From Sorghum bicolor (taxonomy: Eukaryota > Streptophyta > Magnoliopsida > Poales > Poaceae), in assembly GCF_000003195.3 (NCBI RefSeq), contig NC_012871.2:61743802-61807801 (forward strand): 64,000 nt of DNA. The letters are read 5' to 3'. This document shows, piece after piece, positions 12,780-23,729 of the stretch. The position numbers were made by a program, and so were the translations under genes. The notes under the pieces are model-generated. The model was not told the DNA's origin. It was given only the letters and a program-made list of their open reading frames with translations, and ran no database searches. The stretch's first letter is position 1. The number at the start of each line of letters is the position of its first letter.

Positions 12780-13570
12780 TGGCTTCAAAATAGTTTTTAA
12801 ATATATTCCCAAAAATTAGTGTTGTTTTTTTAAAATATAACTTTAAAAAAGATTTGAAATTATGTATTGACCATGTTAGCATCCGACATCATTTTAAATT
12901 TTTAAAAAATAAATTTCAAAATTCAAGGAAATTAAACTATATACTTATGCTCTAATAGCCTCAAACCATAAACTTACCAACTACAAAATTATAGATCACA
13001 TTAAACTCTATAACCTTCGTATAGATCATGTCAACATCAACGGTCGTTTCAAAATTTTACATTTAAAAAGATTTAAGAATCTAAAATGGTTTTTTGGGCT
13101 CTAAAAGCTTTGAATAAAAAATTATCAATTGCAAAGTTGTATATCATGTTGAGCCTGATAGTTCTGGTATAAATTTTGTCTTCATCCTAAAAAACTTAAG
13201 TGTTCTGTCTCTGTTAATCAATTTTTAGATGTGACACTATTTGGATCCTCACCTTTAAAATTACTGTTTCATAGAGGTAGTCACCTAAAAATGCTTGTCT
13301 TTGTCAATACATTAACATAATCAAACATTATAAGATGCCTTTGAAAATCATCGTTTTATTATTCTCCGCTATATCAATAGAAATAACTACTATCACTATC
13401 AGTTCATTGAAATGTGAGAGGAAGTGGCTGAATCAGTGGACATCGCTGCCTCACAAACATATATGGTCTTGATCATCATTCGCCTTGGCTTTGGCCACAA
13501 ATAGACTATTAAGAATAAAATGCACAATCGATCCTTAAACTTGTTTCGAGGTGTCATTCAGGTCCCCAAA
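12780..13570. repeat. Diverged duplicate of 26220-27320 (old copy upstream of amylase 1)
   Basis: This AT-rich segment aligns collinearly by eye with 26220-27320 upstream of amylase copy 2. Shared landmarks in the same order include CTTCAAAATAGTTTT, an ATAGATCATGTCAACATC-like block, GAATAAAAAATTATCAATT, GTTAATCAATTTT and a TATCAATAGAAATA block. Divergence is substantial, so the duplication is much older than the near-identity of the two amylase genes. It could alternatively be a dispersed repeat inserted twice. The order relative to both genes favours an old tandem duplication. Confidence 0.55.
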
Positions 13571-13734
13571 CCCATAAAATACATTTTTCACTTACTCAAA
13601 TTTATCTTGGAGTGTCATCAAAGTCAAACTCTCAAAATCTCATGTTAGGTCCTCAAATTTGTCACTGTGTGTCATTTATTTAGGCCCAAACAAGCTCTAA
13701 GCACATGTTAATCTCTAGTGCTCCAGCTACATGC

Positions 13735-13755
13735 TCTCTCTCTCTCTCTCTCTCA
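13735..13755. repeat. (CT)n microsatellite
   Basis: An uninterrupted run of about ten CT dinucleotides. It lies between the diverged upstream duplicate and the hAT insertion. No further function is visible. Confidence 0.85.
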
Positions 13756-14372
13756 TCTCCATGCTCGCCCCCTCTCTTCGCGTTTCAGTCTAGTCTTGCA
13801 TCTCATCATACTCGTCAATTTGCCATTCCCAATCCATGTTTTCATCATCCTCCATAAAAAAGCTAGTGCTCCTTAGGTGGAAGCACGGGCGGAGCCCAGT
13901 AGAGGCAAAACTAGGCTCCCGTCCCCTTCCCTCGAAACAATTTCTTAAGGCCCAATAAAAATATATGATGCCTGCAATGTAGCAATAGCCACCAGCCCAT
14001 TTAGGCACTCATGTAGGAGGCAGGAAGACGGACGGAGGAACGGAGCCGTGACTCGGCGTTACAGCCGCACGGCGTACTCGGTACTCCACTCGCATCTCCT
14101 AATCTCTGGCACTCCACTCCACCTCTACGACGTGGCGCTCGAGTGGTGAGATCCCAGCCGGCGATAGCTGACAGCGGCCTTCCGTTGGCCTGCCGCTTTC
14201 TCGTCGATTAATGTAGGAGCCTTCGACAGTTCGGTGATGCAACTTGCTGGCTAGGTTCGTACAATCCCAAATTTTTTTCTTTCCATAATTTTTACAGGAA
14301 GTTTGATTATGATTTTGCTAGATGCCTAGATCCAATCAAATTGACTAGAAATAATTTCTTAATTAGGTAGTA

Positions 14373-14904
14373 GTGGTGCGTATAAAAAATCTGCATTCCT
14401 TTTACAAAATAAAAAGAGATGAATCTGGAGAAGGGGAAGGAGAAGGGGAAGAAGAAGGAGAAGAAAGGGCAGATCCATTTGATGCTCCTCCAGTACTTCA
14501 GTTAGGTGATTTGGGACAACAGAGGCAAGAACAAGAAGCGGCAGCACCTCAGTTGGATGAACTGGAGCCCCAAAGGCAAGAAGATGCAGAACAACAAGAA
14601 CCTGCAAATCAGTTAGATGAAGATGAAGTACCAGAAGAAGCACATGTAGAACCACTAGTAGTAGAAGATGAAGAAGAAAATCAAACAAATGAACCTATCA
14701 TATTTCGAGGCATTGAATTTTTGGAGCGAGATCCGGCACTGTGTCCACAAATTTGGCAATATCCAGTTGATCAGAGAGATCAAGTGCGATGAGCATACTT
14801 GCAGTTAGGTCCTATGCAACCATTATTGAAGAAATACAAGCCTTTTGGACCCGCTGGAAATCGCCGTCGTTTAAATTATATTTGGTTCAGCCAATTTCTA
14901 TCTT
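14373..14904 (+). pseudogene. hAT transposase N-terminal fragment (TTF-type zinc-finger family)
   Basis: The open frame begins with an acidic, Gln/Glu-rich leader (about residues 15-105). It then enters the conserved block before the TTF zinc finger of this plant hAT family: ERDPALCPQIWQYPVDQRDQ and, after one stop, AYLQLGPMQPLLKKYKPFGP, then GNRRR and WFSQF. The stop at 14790-14792 is TGA where the family has an Arg codon, consistent with a CGA to TGA change at a methylated CpG. After the Ser-Trp codons at about 14898-14903 the frame ends in the nested repeat. Family assignment rests on recognising these motifs, not on a search. Confidence 0.75.
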
Positions 14905-16720
14905 GGTGAAAGCTCTAGTTTGGTTTTGGATAATTGTTGAAACCCTAGTACTAACCTCTATACTAAGTGTGTGTAGACTTAATGAGGTTGGTACATGCCA
15001 AGTGATGGAGCAAGTAATGATCATGGTGATGATGGTGATGAACACAAGATGATCAAGTGCTCAACTTGGAAAAGAAGAAAGAGAAAAACAAAACCCTATG
15101 GAGTTCAAGGCAATGGTATTGCTTAGGGTTTTCGTTTTGGTGATCAAGACACCATAGAGGATGTGATCATATTCAGGATAGATAGCCATACTATAAAGAG
15201 GAGAATTCCTTGGCTAAGCGGTTATCAAGTGCCACTAGGTGTCATTGTTCATGTGCATGCGTTTAGAACCTAGTAGTGAGCTAACTTAACTCCTTCGAAG
15301 AAAATGATTGTGAAAATGCTAACACACTTGCACATCGTGGTGTAGACTTCGTGGTGTCGGCGCTTTTGAGAAAATGAAATGTATATTTTCTATTGCGCCG
15401 GTGGAAATTATCACCAGACGCTGGCCCGGAGGCACCGGACGCAGTGCCTGCGCGTCTGGTGTGTTGTCTGCTTCTAGCGGTGTTAGGGTTAAGCACCAGA
15501 CGCTCTGCACCGGACGCGGGCTAGACCCTGTATGTGCGTCCGGTGTGGCCTGACTTTAGCAGAGAGTTTGACTGAGAGCACCGGACGCTCTGGGTGCGTC
15601 CGGTGGTGCGCGTCCGGTGTCCTTGCATTTTTGCAGAGCTCTCTGGGTAAGGGACCGGACGCTTAGGAGCACGTCCGGTGGTGTGGGTCTGGTGACCCCG
15701 CGCGTTTGCAGACCTCTCTGCGCACGTGACCGGTGTGCACCAGACGCGTCCGGTGCCCACTTGACTGCGTCGGGTGGTTCATATTTGATAATTAGAGATC
15801 GACACACGTGGTTCAAGTTGTGGACACGTGGCTCTGTTCCAAGCATCGGACGCACAGGTTGAGCGTCTGGTGGTCACTGGTTGTGCGTCCGGTGACCCCG
15901 ATTTCTGCATAGTGAAAGAGCCAATGGCTCTATTTGTTTGTGGGGCTTATAAATAGTTGTTGGCCGGCTTGAGGCTCACTCTCTTGGAATTCTAGCATAC
16001 TTGACATCCTTGTGAGCCTAAGCAAACACCTCCCACTCATCTCCTTCATAGATTATTCATCTTTGTGAGATTGTGAGTGATTCCAAGTGCATTTGCTTGA
16101 GTGATTGCATCAAGTGGCACTTGGGGATCGATTTGTCTACGGTTTTCTTGTTACTCTTGGTGGTTGCCGCTACCTAGACGGCTTTGAGCAGTGGAGGAGC
16201 TTTGGCACAAGTTGGTGATTTTTCGTGGCTATCTCTCGGTGATTGTTAGGGGTCTTGTACCTTCCTCGGTGGAGAGCCGAAAGGTAACTCTAGTAAAGTG
16301 CTCGTGTCATTGAGTTACCTCACTTGTGGGTAGGTTCTTGTGGTGTCCTAGTGAGGACGAGGTTCGTGCTACACCTCTTAGCCACCGAACCACCAAGTGT
16401 TGGTCGACACAACGGGGACGTAGCGTGTCGGCAAGCATGTGAACCTCAAGAGAAAAATCGATGTCTTTTGATTGACATTATCCTGGTGCTTAATTGTTTA
16501 TATTGGTGATTGGTTCATCCCCTACACGACGGTATAAATATCTCATCCTATCTTTTATTTACCGCAAACTAGTGTAATTAGATTAGTTGCTTACTTTGCC
16601 TTGTGTAGCCTAGTTCACTAGTGTAGTTTGTAGTGACATAGCTCTTGTGTGCCTAGTGATCATACCAACTAGAATTATTGAATAGGTGGCTTGCAAACAT
16701 TCCATTAGAGCTAGAGTAAA
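14903..16720 (+). repeat. Nested unclassified repeat inside the hAT transposase
   Basis: A 1.8-kb insertion begins at about GGTGAAAGCTCTAG and ends near CTAGAGTAAAAAGCTTC; those ends are loosely inverted relative to one another. It includes a GC-rich core (about 15410-15900) with many CACCGGACGC/GCGTCCGGTG motifs, and downstream text (about 16000-16700) that I associate with a very abundant grass repeat. No transposase, gag or pol is seen. It may be an LTR or another non-coding element. Boundaries are good to about 10 bp only. Confidence 0.5.
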
Positions 16721-16789
16721 AAGCTTCGCTTATGGACTTGTTCAATCCAGTGAGTTTGTTCAAACCGTGCCGATTCAACAGCTGGTTCA

Positions 16790-17712
16790 AACCGTGCCGA
16801 TGGAGATACTGCCTTCAAGTACTTGACATCATTTGAGTTTGTGATTATCCATGTATGACAAGGGAAATATTTGAAACAACTGAACAACTTGGTCAAGCAT
16901 TACATAAGAAATCACAAGACATAGTAAATGTTGTTCGCCTTGTGCGCACCACAAAAGTTCTACTTGAGGAAATGAGATCTGATCATGGATGTGAAACTTT
17001 TTTTTGCAAGGTTGTTGAGTTTTGCTTGGATCACAACACTGATGTTCCAGACATGGAAGGGACCTACATTTTGCGTGGTGGTCGCGCTCATCGTCAACCT
17101 GAACACTTCACTAGGGACCGTTACTCCCGAGTGGAGATATTTCGTGCAACAATCGACACTCAGATGCCTGAATTAAATTTGAAGTTCAATGAGAAGGTGA
17201 TGGATCTTTTGTCCATTAGTGCCACACTCATACCAAGAAATGGATTTCTATCTTTCCAAGCAAATGAGATATGCAGATCGGTTGAGAAGTACTACTACCC
17301 AATGGATTTCAGTGAACAAGGTATGATTGCATTAGAGCGTCAGCTAAACCATTTTATGGTTGATGCTTCTAGTAGTGAAGATATGAAAAATATTGAAACC
17401 TTAGTGCAGCTTTGTCAAAGTCTTGTTGGGATAGGCAGACATAGAATCTTTAACTTGGTTGATAGATTGATTCGGTTGCTTGTGACTCTCCCAGTTTCAA
17501 CAGCTACTGCTGAACGTGCTTTCTCTGTTTTGAAGATAACCAAGACAAGACCGCGCAACAAGATGGAAGATGATTTCCTTGCCAATAGCTTGTTGGTTCA
17601 GATCGAAGGTGAAATTGCAGGACACTATACCTATGATGATATAATCACATATTTCAAAATTTTGAAGAAAAGAAGATCACCTCTAAGCTGTAGTCGTATG
17701 TCTGACTTATAG
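16790..17712 (+). pseudogene. hAT transposase C-terminal fragment with dimerisation domain
   Basis: The 285-codon frame from 16855 carries the hAT C-terminal dimerisation domain. The signature is LVTLPVSTATAERAFSVLK near residues 200-220, followed by KTRPRNKMEDDFLANSLLV. About 20 upstream codons of the family (AFKYLTSFEFVI) lie just before, at about 16810-16846, in another frame. A small indel near 16847-16852 therefore separates them, and the ATG at 16855 is not the original start. The DUF4371 and most of the catalytic RNase-H-like region are missing between this piece and the N-terminal piece. Transcription is unlikely to give an active enzyme. Confidence 0.85.
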
Positions 17713-17967
17713 TTTGGGTGTCTTGTCTTTTGTCTAACAGCCCCTATGGCCACGGGCCAATTGTATTTTGGTAATGATTAGGCTAACAATCTCTACAACC
17801 GTGTGGTATGAGTATGTGAATAGTTATAAATATTAATATAAATGTATATATTAATGATATTATATGCATTGTCATTCATTTTTGGTGTCAATTATTGTTC
17901 ATTTTCTCTCTATTTTTTAAATTCGCCCCCCTATAATTTGGCTCACCCTCCGCCAACTGGGTGGAAG

Positions 17968-19039
17968 AGGTAGGGTGAACGATTGCTTTGTCATTAAGTT
18001 CCTACCCTGGTTAAGAATGAGGTGTGGATGCAACCACTATGACATGTGGTGTCATGGTGTAGAGTAGATCGGGCCTATTTGAACCTATTGACACACTATG
18101 GCAAGTTCAGAGCCTCAGGCCCGTTCGGTTGCTCTCAGTAAAGTTTACCGCCCGTCACATCAAATATTTGGACATATGTATGGAGTATCAAATGAGGACT
18201 ATTTATAAAACTAAAAATATAGATAGAGAGTAATTTGTGAGATAAATCTTTTGATCCTAATTAGTCCATGATTGGACACTAATTTCCAAATAAGACAAAC
18301 ATACTATAGTACATATTAAACTTTAACACCCTCAACCAAACACCCCCTCAATGACATATGTACTGAGACAAATCTAGGGATCTAAATATTATATTTCAAA
18401 ATTTATAACCTAAATGACACACAGAGATAAGTTTGAGGATCCAAAAATAATTTTAGGTCTTGTTTAATTTTCTTCCGAAAATTTTTTGGAACACTGTAGC
18501 ACTTTCGTTTGTACGTGGTAATTATTGTCTAACTATGGACTAACTAGGCTCAAAAGATTCATCTCGTAAATTACAGGCAAACTATGTAATTAGTTATTGT
18601 TTTTATTTATATTTAATGCTTCATGCATGTGCCGTAAGATTAGATGTGATGGGAAATCTTGAAAGTTTTTGGATTTTGGAGATCGATGACACCGTCCATA
18701 TATTTTCCTCTATATCAATGGAAATAGTTATTATCAGTACTGATTTGTTAGAGAGAAGATGGTTGGGTCAGTGGCCATTGCCTTTGACCGTTACACTCCT
18801 GCATCCTCCACCTATGTATGAGCACTATTGACCACCAACGAAACATGGATACTGCAATATATTGCCCAAAAATATGAAATAATCAACCCCACAGAACACT
18901 TCGAACCATGACGGATCACCCATGCCCGCTCGCCGCGTCCCAGCACTACACGCAACACCATGCATCATGCACTTGTACGTACAAATCTGTGTATACCTGA
19001 CTCATATCTCACGCACCTTTTTATCCCCTTTTAAATGCG
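17968..19039. other. Amylase 1 upstream spacer with MITEs
   Basis: There is no gene here. Two MITE-like stretches are present: about 18118-18345 (CCCGTCACATCAAATATTTG start, CAACCAAACACCCC end) and about 18453-18680, a degraded reverse-orientation GGCCTTGTTTAG family copy. From about 18840 to 19039 the sequence is alignable with 28016-28274 upstream of amylase 2 but clearly diverged, in contrast to the near identity that begins at about 19040. Confidence 0.55.
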
Positions 19040-19256
19040 TCGTTGCTCTCGTTTGAAGCAACGGAGCTTATCCGTTGTTAGTCCGTTACAACCATCCGCC
19101 GGCGCCAAAACGGCCACTGGATCCAACCAATGCAATGCAATCTATAAATTCCCTTGCACGGGGGCATGGTGCTCCACACACAGCCAAGTATAAGACTCCC
19201 TTGCATTTTTAGCACACCAGCACAGAAGCAAGAGAGAGGTACTCCATAGAGCAGAG
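19040..19256 (+). promoter_or_regulatory. Amylase 1 proximal promoter and 5' leader
   Basis: A TATA box, TATAAAT, lies at 19143-19149, about 110 bp before the ATG. A CCAAT motif lies at about 19124-19129. Upstream is a dense group of MYB-type cores: an exact inverted repeat CAACGGA-GCTTA-TCCGTTG at 19059-19077, then GTCCGTTA and AAAACGG. CTTATCC resembles the TATCCA/I-box elements of cereal amylase promoters. GAMYB and MYBS factors regulate this gene class by gibberellin and sugar starvation; that role here is inferred. The block is identical in copy 2. Confidence 0.65.
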
Positions 19257-20656
19257 ATGGCGAAGCACTCGGCTGCCATGTGCAGCCTCCTAGTGTTGGT
19301 GCTGCTCTGCTTGGGCTCCCAGCTGGTCCAATCCCAGGTCCTCTTCCAGGGGTTCAACTGGGAGTCGTGCAAGAAGCAAGGTGGGTGGTACAACTACCTC
19401 CGGGGGCAGGTGGACGACATCGCCGCAACGGGGGCCACGCACGTCTGGCTCCCGCCGCCGTCGCACTCGGTGGCGCCGCAGGGGTACATGCCCGGCCGCC
19501 TCTACGACCTCGACGCGTCCAAGTACGGCACCCACGCGGAGCTCAAGTCACTGATCGCGGCGTTCCACGCCAAGGGCGTGCAGTGCGTCGCCGACGTTGT
19601 GATCAACCACCGCTGCGCCGACTACAAGGACAGCCGCGGCATCTATTGCATCTTCGAGGGCGGCACGCCCGACAGCCGCCTGGACTGGGGCCCCGACATG
19701 ATCTGCAGCGACGACACGCAGTACTCCAACGGGCGCGGGCACCGCGACACCGGGGCCGACTTCGGCGCCGCGCCGGACATCGACCACCTGAACCCGCGCG
19801 TGCAGGAGGAGCTCTCCGGCTGGCTCAACTGGCTCAAGTCCGACCTCGGCTTCGACGGCTGGCGCCTCGACTTCGCCAAGGGCTACTCCGCCGCCGTCGC
19901 CAAGGTGTACGTCGACAACACCGCTCCGACCTTCGTCGTCGCCGAGATATGGAGCTCCCTGCACTACGACGGCAACGGCGAGCCATCCAACAACCAGGAC
20001 GCCGACAGGCAGGAGCTGGTGAACTGGGCGCAGGCGGTGGGCGGCCCCGCCGCGGCGTTCGACTTCACAACCAAGGGCGTGCTTCAGGCGGCCGTCCAGG
20101 GCGAGCTGTGGCGGATGAAGGACGGCAACGGCAAGGCGCCTGGGATGATCGGCTGGCTGCCGGAGAAGGCTGTCACGTTCGTCGACAACCACGACACCGG
20201 CTCCACGCAGAACTCGTGGCCATTCCCCTCTGACAAGGTCATGCAGGGCTACGCCTATATCCTCACGCACCCAGGAACTCCATGCATCGTAAGTCCCCAA
20301 CAACCCTATCACCAATTAAGAATTCTTAACCATGAACTCCAGCAACTGACACTGTCCTTGCATCTGTAATTCAGTTCTACGACCATGTTTTCGACTGGAA
20401 CCTGAAGCAGGAGATCAGCGCGCTGTCTGCGGTGAGGTCAAGAAACGGAATCCACCCGGGGAGCAAGCTCAACATCCTTGCCGCTGACGGCGATCTCTAC
20501 GTTGCCAAGATCGACGACAAGGTGATCGTGAAGATCGGATCACGGTACGACGTCGGGAACCTGATCCCCTCAGACTTCCACGCCGTTGCCCATGGCAACA
20601 ACTACTGCGTTTGGGAGAAGTCCGGTCTGAGAGTTCCAGCGGGGCGGCACCACTAG
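19257..20656 (+). CDS. Secreted alpha-amylase, copy 1 (GH13, intact)
   Basis: An endo-acting enzyme that cuts internal alpha-1,4 bonds in starch. There are two exons, 19257-20288 and 20375-20656; the 86-bp intron is GTAAG...TTCAG, phase 0. The product is 437 residues, a normal length for cereal amylases. Residues 1-26 form a signal peptide before [11 protein letters not shown], the usual mature start. Catalytic residues are visible: D205 in [12 protein letters not shown]230 in VVAEIW and D313 in [11 protein letters not shown]. The C-terminal domain C keeps the surface-site tyrosine Y402 (SRYDVG). Family knowledge places it in aleurone/scutellum secretion or sugar-starved tissue; the [13 protein letters not shown]...VPAGRHH tail looks like the rice RAmy3 class. 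It is identical in protein to copy 2, 9235 bp downstream. Confidence 0.96.
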
Positions 20657-20889
20657 ACCCGTCCGTTCACTACAGATATTTTTCTTTTGATCAGGTCTAT
20701 TTAAGCCTGGAAAAGAAATTTAAGAGAGGCTAAATAAGTAGCATACGATTCTATCAAGCTTCTTTCAGCAAATTATTGAAAGAAGGTTCTAAAGTTTGGA
20801 TGTATTATTGTGGTATGGGAATTTTTGTAACCTCTTGAAATGGGGAAACAAAGACTATTCTTATTAAGCTGAAACTCCCGGTGATGTTA

Positions 20890-21175
20890 GAGCATCTCCA
20901 AGAGCTTGGCTAAAATTAGTAGCCAAATTCTAATGTTTAGCTATTTTATAAAATAGACAACTTCTTAAAATAGAAGAAGTCCACAACAGCCTTGCTATCA
21001 GATAGCTAGTGTCAGTGGTTGGCTATATATGGCCAACCAAAATCAAGGAATAGCAAACTTTCTATTTTACAAAACTAAATAGCACATCTGTTGGAGCCTA
21101 TTTTTCTGTTATACAAGTTCTAAAAAGCCTTCATAATAAGAATAGCAAAGTTGTTGGAGTTGCTCTTAGAACCCT
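20890..21175. mobile_element. MITE (GAGCATCTCCAA ends, TTA duplication) 3' of amylase 1
   Basis: A 286-bp element. The left end is GAGCATCTCCAA and the complement of the right end is GAGCAACTCCAA. TTA is duplicated at 20887-20889 and 21176-21178, the PIF/Harbinger (Tourist-like) signature. A matching copy sits at the same place behind amylase 2 (30125-30410), so it was present before the block was copied. Confidence 0.82.
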
Positions 21176-21273
21176 TTTCTTGTGCTTGTCTAGCTGCCAC
21201 CAGAATCTCAGCATGGCCAAAAATAGGGATGAAAACGATCGGAAATGATCAATAGGAGGCCAAATCACTTTTA

Positions 21274-21519
21274 GGCCTTGTTTACTTGAGAAATTTTTTG
21301 CAAAATTACTACGGTAACTCTTTTGTTTGTATGTGACAGATATTGTCCAACCATAGACTAACTAGGCTCAAAAGATTCGTCTCGTAAATTTCGACCAAAC
21401 TGTACAATTAGTTTTTATTTTCGTCTATATTTATTTAATACTCCATGTATGTGTCTAAAGATTCGATGTGACGGGAAATCTTGAAAATTTAGAGTTTTAG
21501 GGTGGAAGTAAACAAGGCC
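21274..21519. mobile_element. MITE of the GGCCTTGTTTAG family 3' of amylase 1
   Basis: A 246-bp element with inverted ends GGCCTTGTTTAC and TTA duplicated at 21271-21273 and 21520-21522. The interior matches the 9058 element in reverse orientation. It too has a matching copy behind amylase 2. Confidence 0.82.
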
Positions 21520-21745
21520 TTATTTCCATATTTTAGATCACTCCAATGCCAAAAGGCCGAGAATATGGAGAAATCTCTCTCCTCATCTTTTTCCCATTCT
21601 GGAAAGAAAGAGAGGGAAAAACACCTAGACAGGCAAATAAATAAGGCACAATTTCCAAAAACAAGATAGCGCCTCCCAACTACTGTTGATGTCGCCCTCC
21701 CACACGAGACCGCCTCGGTCTTCCTCTGTTCTTCTAACCGACGAT

Positions 21746-23729
21746 CTTGTTAGTGGACAGAGGAGCGGGGACCCCGACCTAATTTCTTTCTCTTCGTAAT
21801 TGTAGGTTAGGCCTATTGATCTAGTGTTTGATTCCTGGTGAGGTGGTAAAGATGATCAAACTATGGAATAAGGCATTATAGTCTTGTCTCTACCTCGAGG
21901 TTTGATCTAGCATTAGTGAAGGGCATGTTGATCTAGGGTTAGCATGTTCGAGGTTGCAAACCGATCTAGGGATCCATTGAGATAATTTAGAGCTTGTCCT
22001 TCACTACAAGAAGTTGGGAATACCACCCGGGAGGACCCATCAAGGAGATACACATTTGTTGTCCTAGGGTTGACAAGGCCACCTAAGAACATCGCTAGAT
22101 CTTGCAAAGAGATGCACTAAACAACAAGATATTGGGAAAAAGGCAGAAAAAAGGGTATAGTAGATGTAAAAATCTGATTCAATGTTGGATCCCTCAATCG
22201 ACCATGATCCTTTGATATATATATAGAGCGGGTGGTCTTATCCTAGTAGGAAACAAGTACAATTCATAATCTCCACATTTCCTAGGCCAAAATAGGTCCA
22301 AAAACCGGTTTGGAAAGTAACCAGAATAGACTTGAATAGGAAAGCCATCCTAGTCGGGTCCCAAACTGACCAAGGTGGTTTTAATGACCCTAAGGCACTA
22401 GCTGGTCGAGCGTAGCAGGAGAGCTGGTCTGGCTAGGCCCCAAACTGGCTAGGCTGGTTTTGTCAGCGCTTGTGGGGCGACTGCGATGCAACGTAGAAAA
22501 CCGCTCTAGATGGTTTGGGGAGCCAGCTTGGCTAGTTTGGTAGACTAGGCACCAATTCCTCCAAGTTTTGCCTCCAAGTGCCATGTTCTGTAATGTTTTA
22601 CATGATCATCTTAGCTCGAGGAACATTGTTGCAGAGCCTTCTTATCCCTTAGGTCAATTTTAGTCGTCACCATATGCCACCCAGTGTCGATGTCTTTTGT
22701 TGCACATTTTGATGATGGGGCTAAGAATGGGTGCATCACATTGAATATGTCCTCGCTTATCTTCTCCAACCTCTCCCTCTTCTATTGGTGATGCCAAGCA
22801 TGTTGTAATTTGTGCCTCTTGGTCTTTCTGGACCTCATCGACACCACTTGGGGGTTGGCGATACTTGGAGTCCCTTTTGCTACTTATGGACTATTGATGA
22901 TTTGTAGCAGCACCCACGGGATCTTCCCTCATCACCACTAGAACTAGATCCTCAATCACAATTGGGCCATTGACTTAAATAGTAGACACCTTCGTGGAAC
23001 CGATTGTAATGGACGCGGGAGGATCGGTTTCTTGTGCAGGAGTAGCAGAAACTTCTTTCTTTTTAGGCACATATACTTGCTTGATTGGTGCCTTTCCTTT
23101 TACTTGTGCTGACAATGTCCTCTATGTAATTAATTATTGTTGCCCCACATTACTAGAGCTCAACTATTAATTGAAGTTTGATTGGCAAAACACCAAAGGA
23201 CGTGCATTAGGACCAGCAACACCTCCTTGCACTTGTTGCACCATAAGCATCATTGGCTGATAAAGCACCCACACACCATAGGGCCCCAACATTGGAAGAA
23301 TAGCAGCTTACACAGGAGGACCCCTAGCAAGACACATAAAGAGATTTCCTCTACTGATCTAGAGCCAAAGACAAAATGATTTGCTTCAACGACACATCTT
23401 GTTTTGGAGGTGAGCATTCACTTTTTTAAGGATTATTTCATAGAATTGGCCCTCATTAATTATATTTATCCATGAGATTGTCAAAACAACACTGGTATCT
23501 CACTACCTTCCCAGCGTTCTTGGACACAATGGACTTCTAGTTCCATACACTAATCTTCGAATGTTGAGGTTTAAAGGTGTGCACATGCCCCCGATGCTGC
23601 CTGAGCTAGCAAAGCTAGCCTGGCCGGTTGCACATGAACTAGCTTAGCTAGTTTTTGGAACTGGCTTGGCTGGTCTTGCTAGGGCTGATGCCGCTACACT
23701 GCTTGGTTGGTGTTGAGCCAACACTTTTG
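21746..23729. other. Repeat-derived spacer between amylase copies, no intact gene
   Basis: Only short broken frames are present on either strand. Phrases rich in GCTGGTTT/CTAGCC recur at 22380-22560 and 23600-23710, suggesting worn retrotransposon internal sequence. Together with the gag fragment that follows on the minus strand, it is probably one degraded gypsy element. I see no LTR pair, reverse transcriptase or integrase. Confidence 0.4.

Larger units (their letters stand above)
13876..17967 (+). mobile_element. Defective hAT transposon (TTF/DUF4371 type) with nested insertion
   Basis: The element spans 13884-17959. Its left end is CACGGGCGGAGCC and the complement of its right end is CAGTTGGCGGAGGG, an imperfect CAGGGGCGGA-type inverted repeat. 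Perfect 8-bp flanks GGTGGAAG occur at 13876-13883 and 17960-17967, diagnostic of hAT insertion. It carries the N-terminal (from 14373) and C-terminal (to 17712) parts of one transposase in the same orientation. The middle of the protein is gone, and about 1.8 kb of unrelated repeat (about 14903-16720) sits in its place. It is not autonomous. Confidence 0.85.
19040..21745 (+). repeat. Recent near-identical amylase block, copy A
   Basis: A 2706-bp block including promoter, gene and 3' flank with both MITEs. It matches 28275-30980 at a constant offset of 9235 bp. The promoter, both exons and the intron look identical. I see only about seven substitutions, all in the 3' flank (for example near 20685, 20904, 20919, 21472, 21492, 21664 and 21713). 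Upstream similarity drops abruptly at about 19040, and downstream similarity ends at ACGAT (21741-21745). Confidence 0.9.

Noticed and set aside
19280..20233. 317-codon frame overlapping amylase 1 (and its twin at 28515), plus 255-codon minus-strand frames
   Set aside because: These are shadows of the GC-rich amylase exon in other frames: Arg/Pro/Gly-biased composition and no domain. Their identity in both copies only mirrors the DNA identity.
20289..20369. Amylase reading frame continuing through the intron to a stop at 20369
   Set aside because: GTAAG at 20289 and TTCAG at 20370-20374 splice in phase to restore domain C. The 370-residue read-through would lack it.
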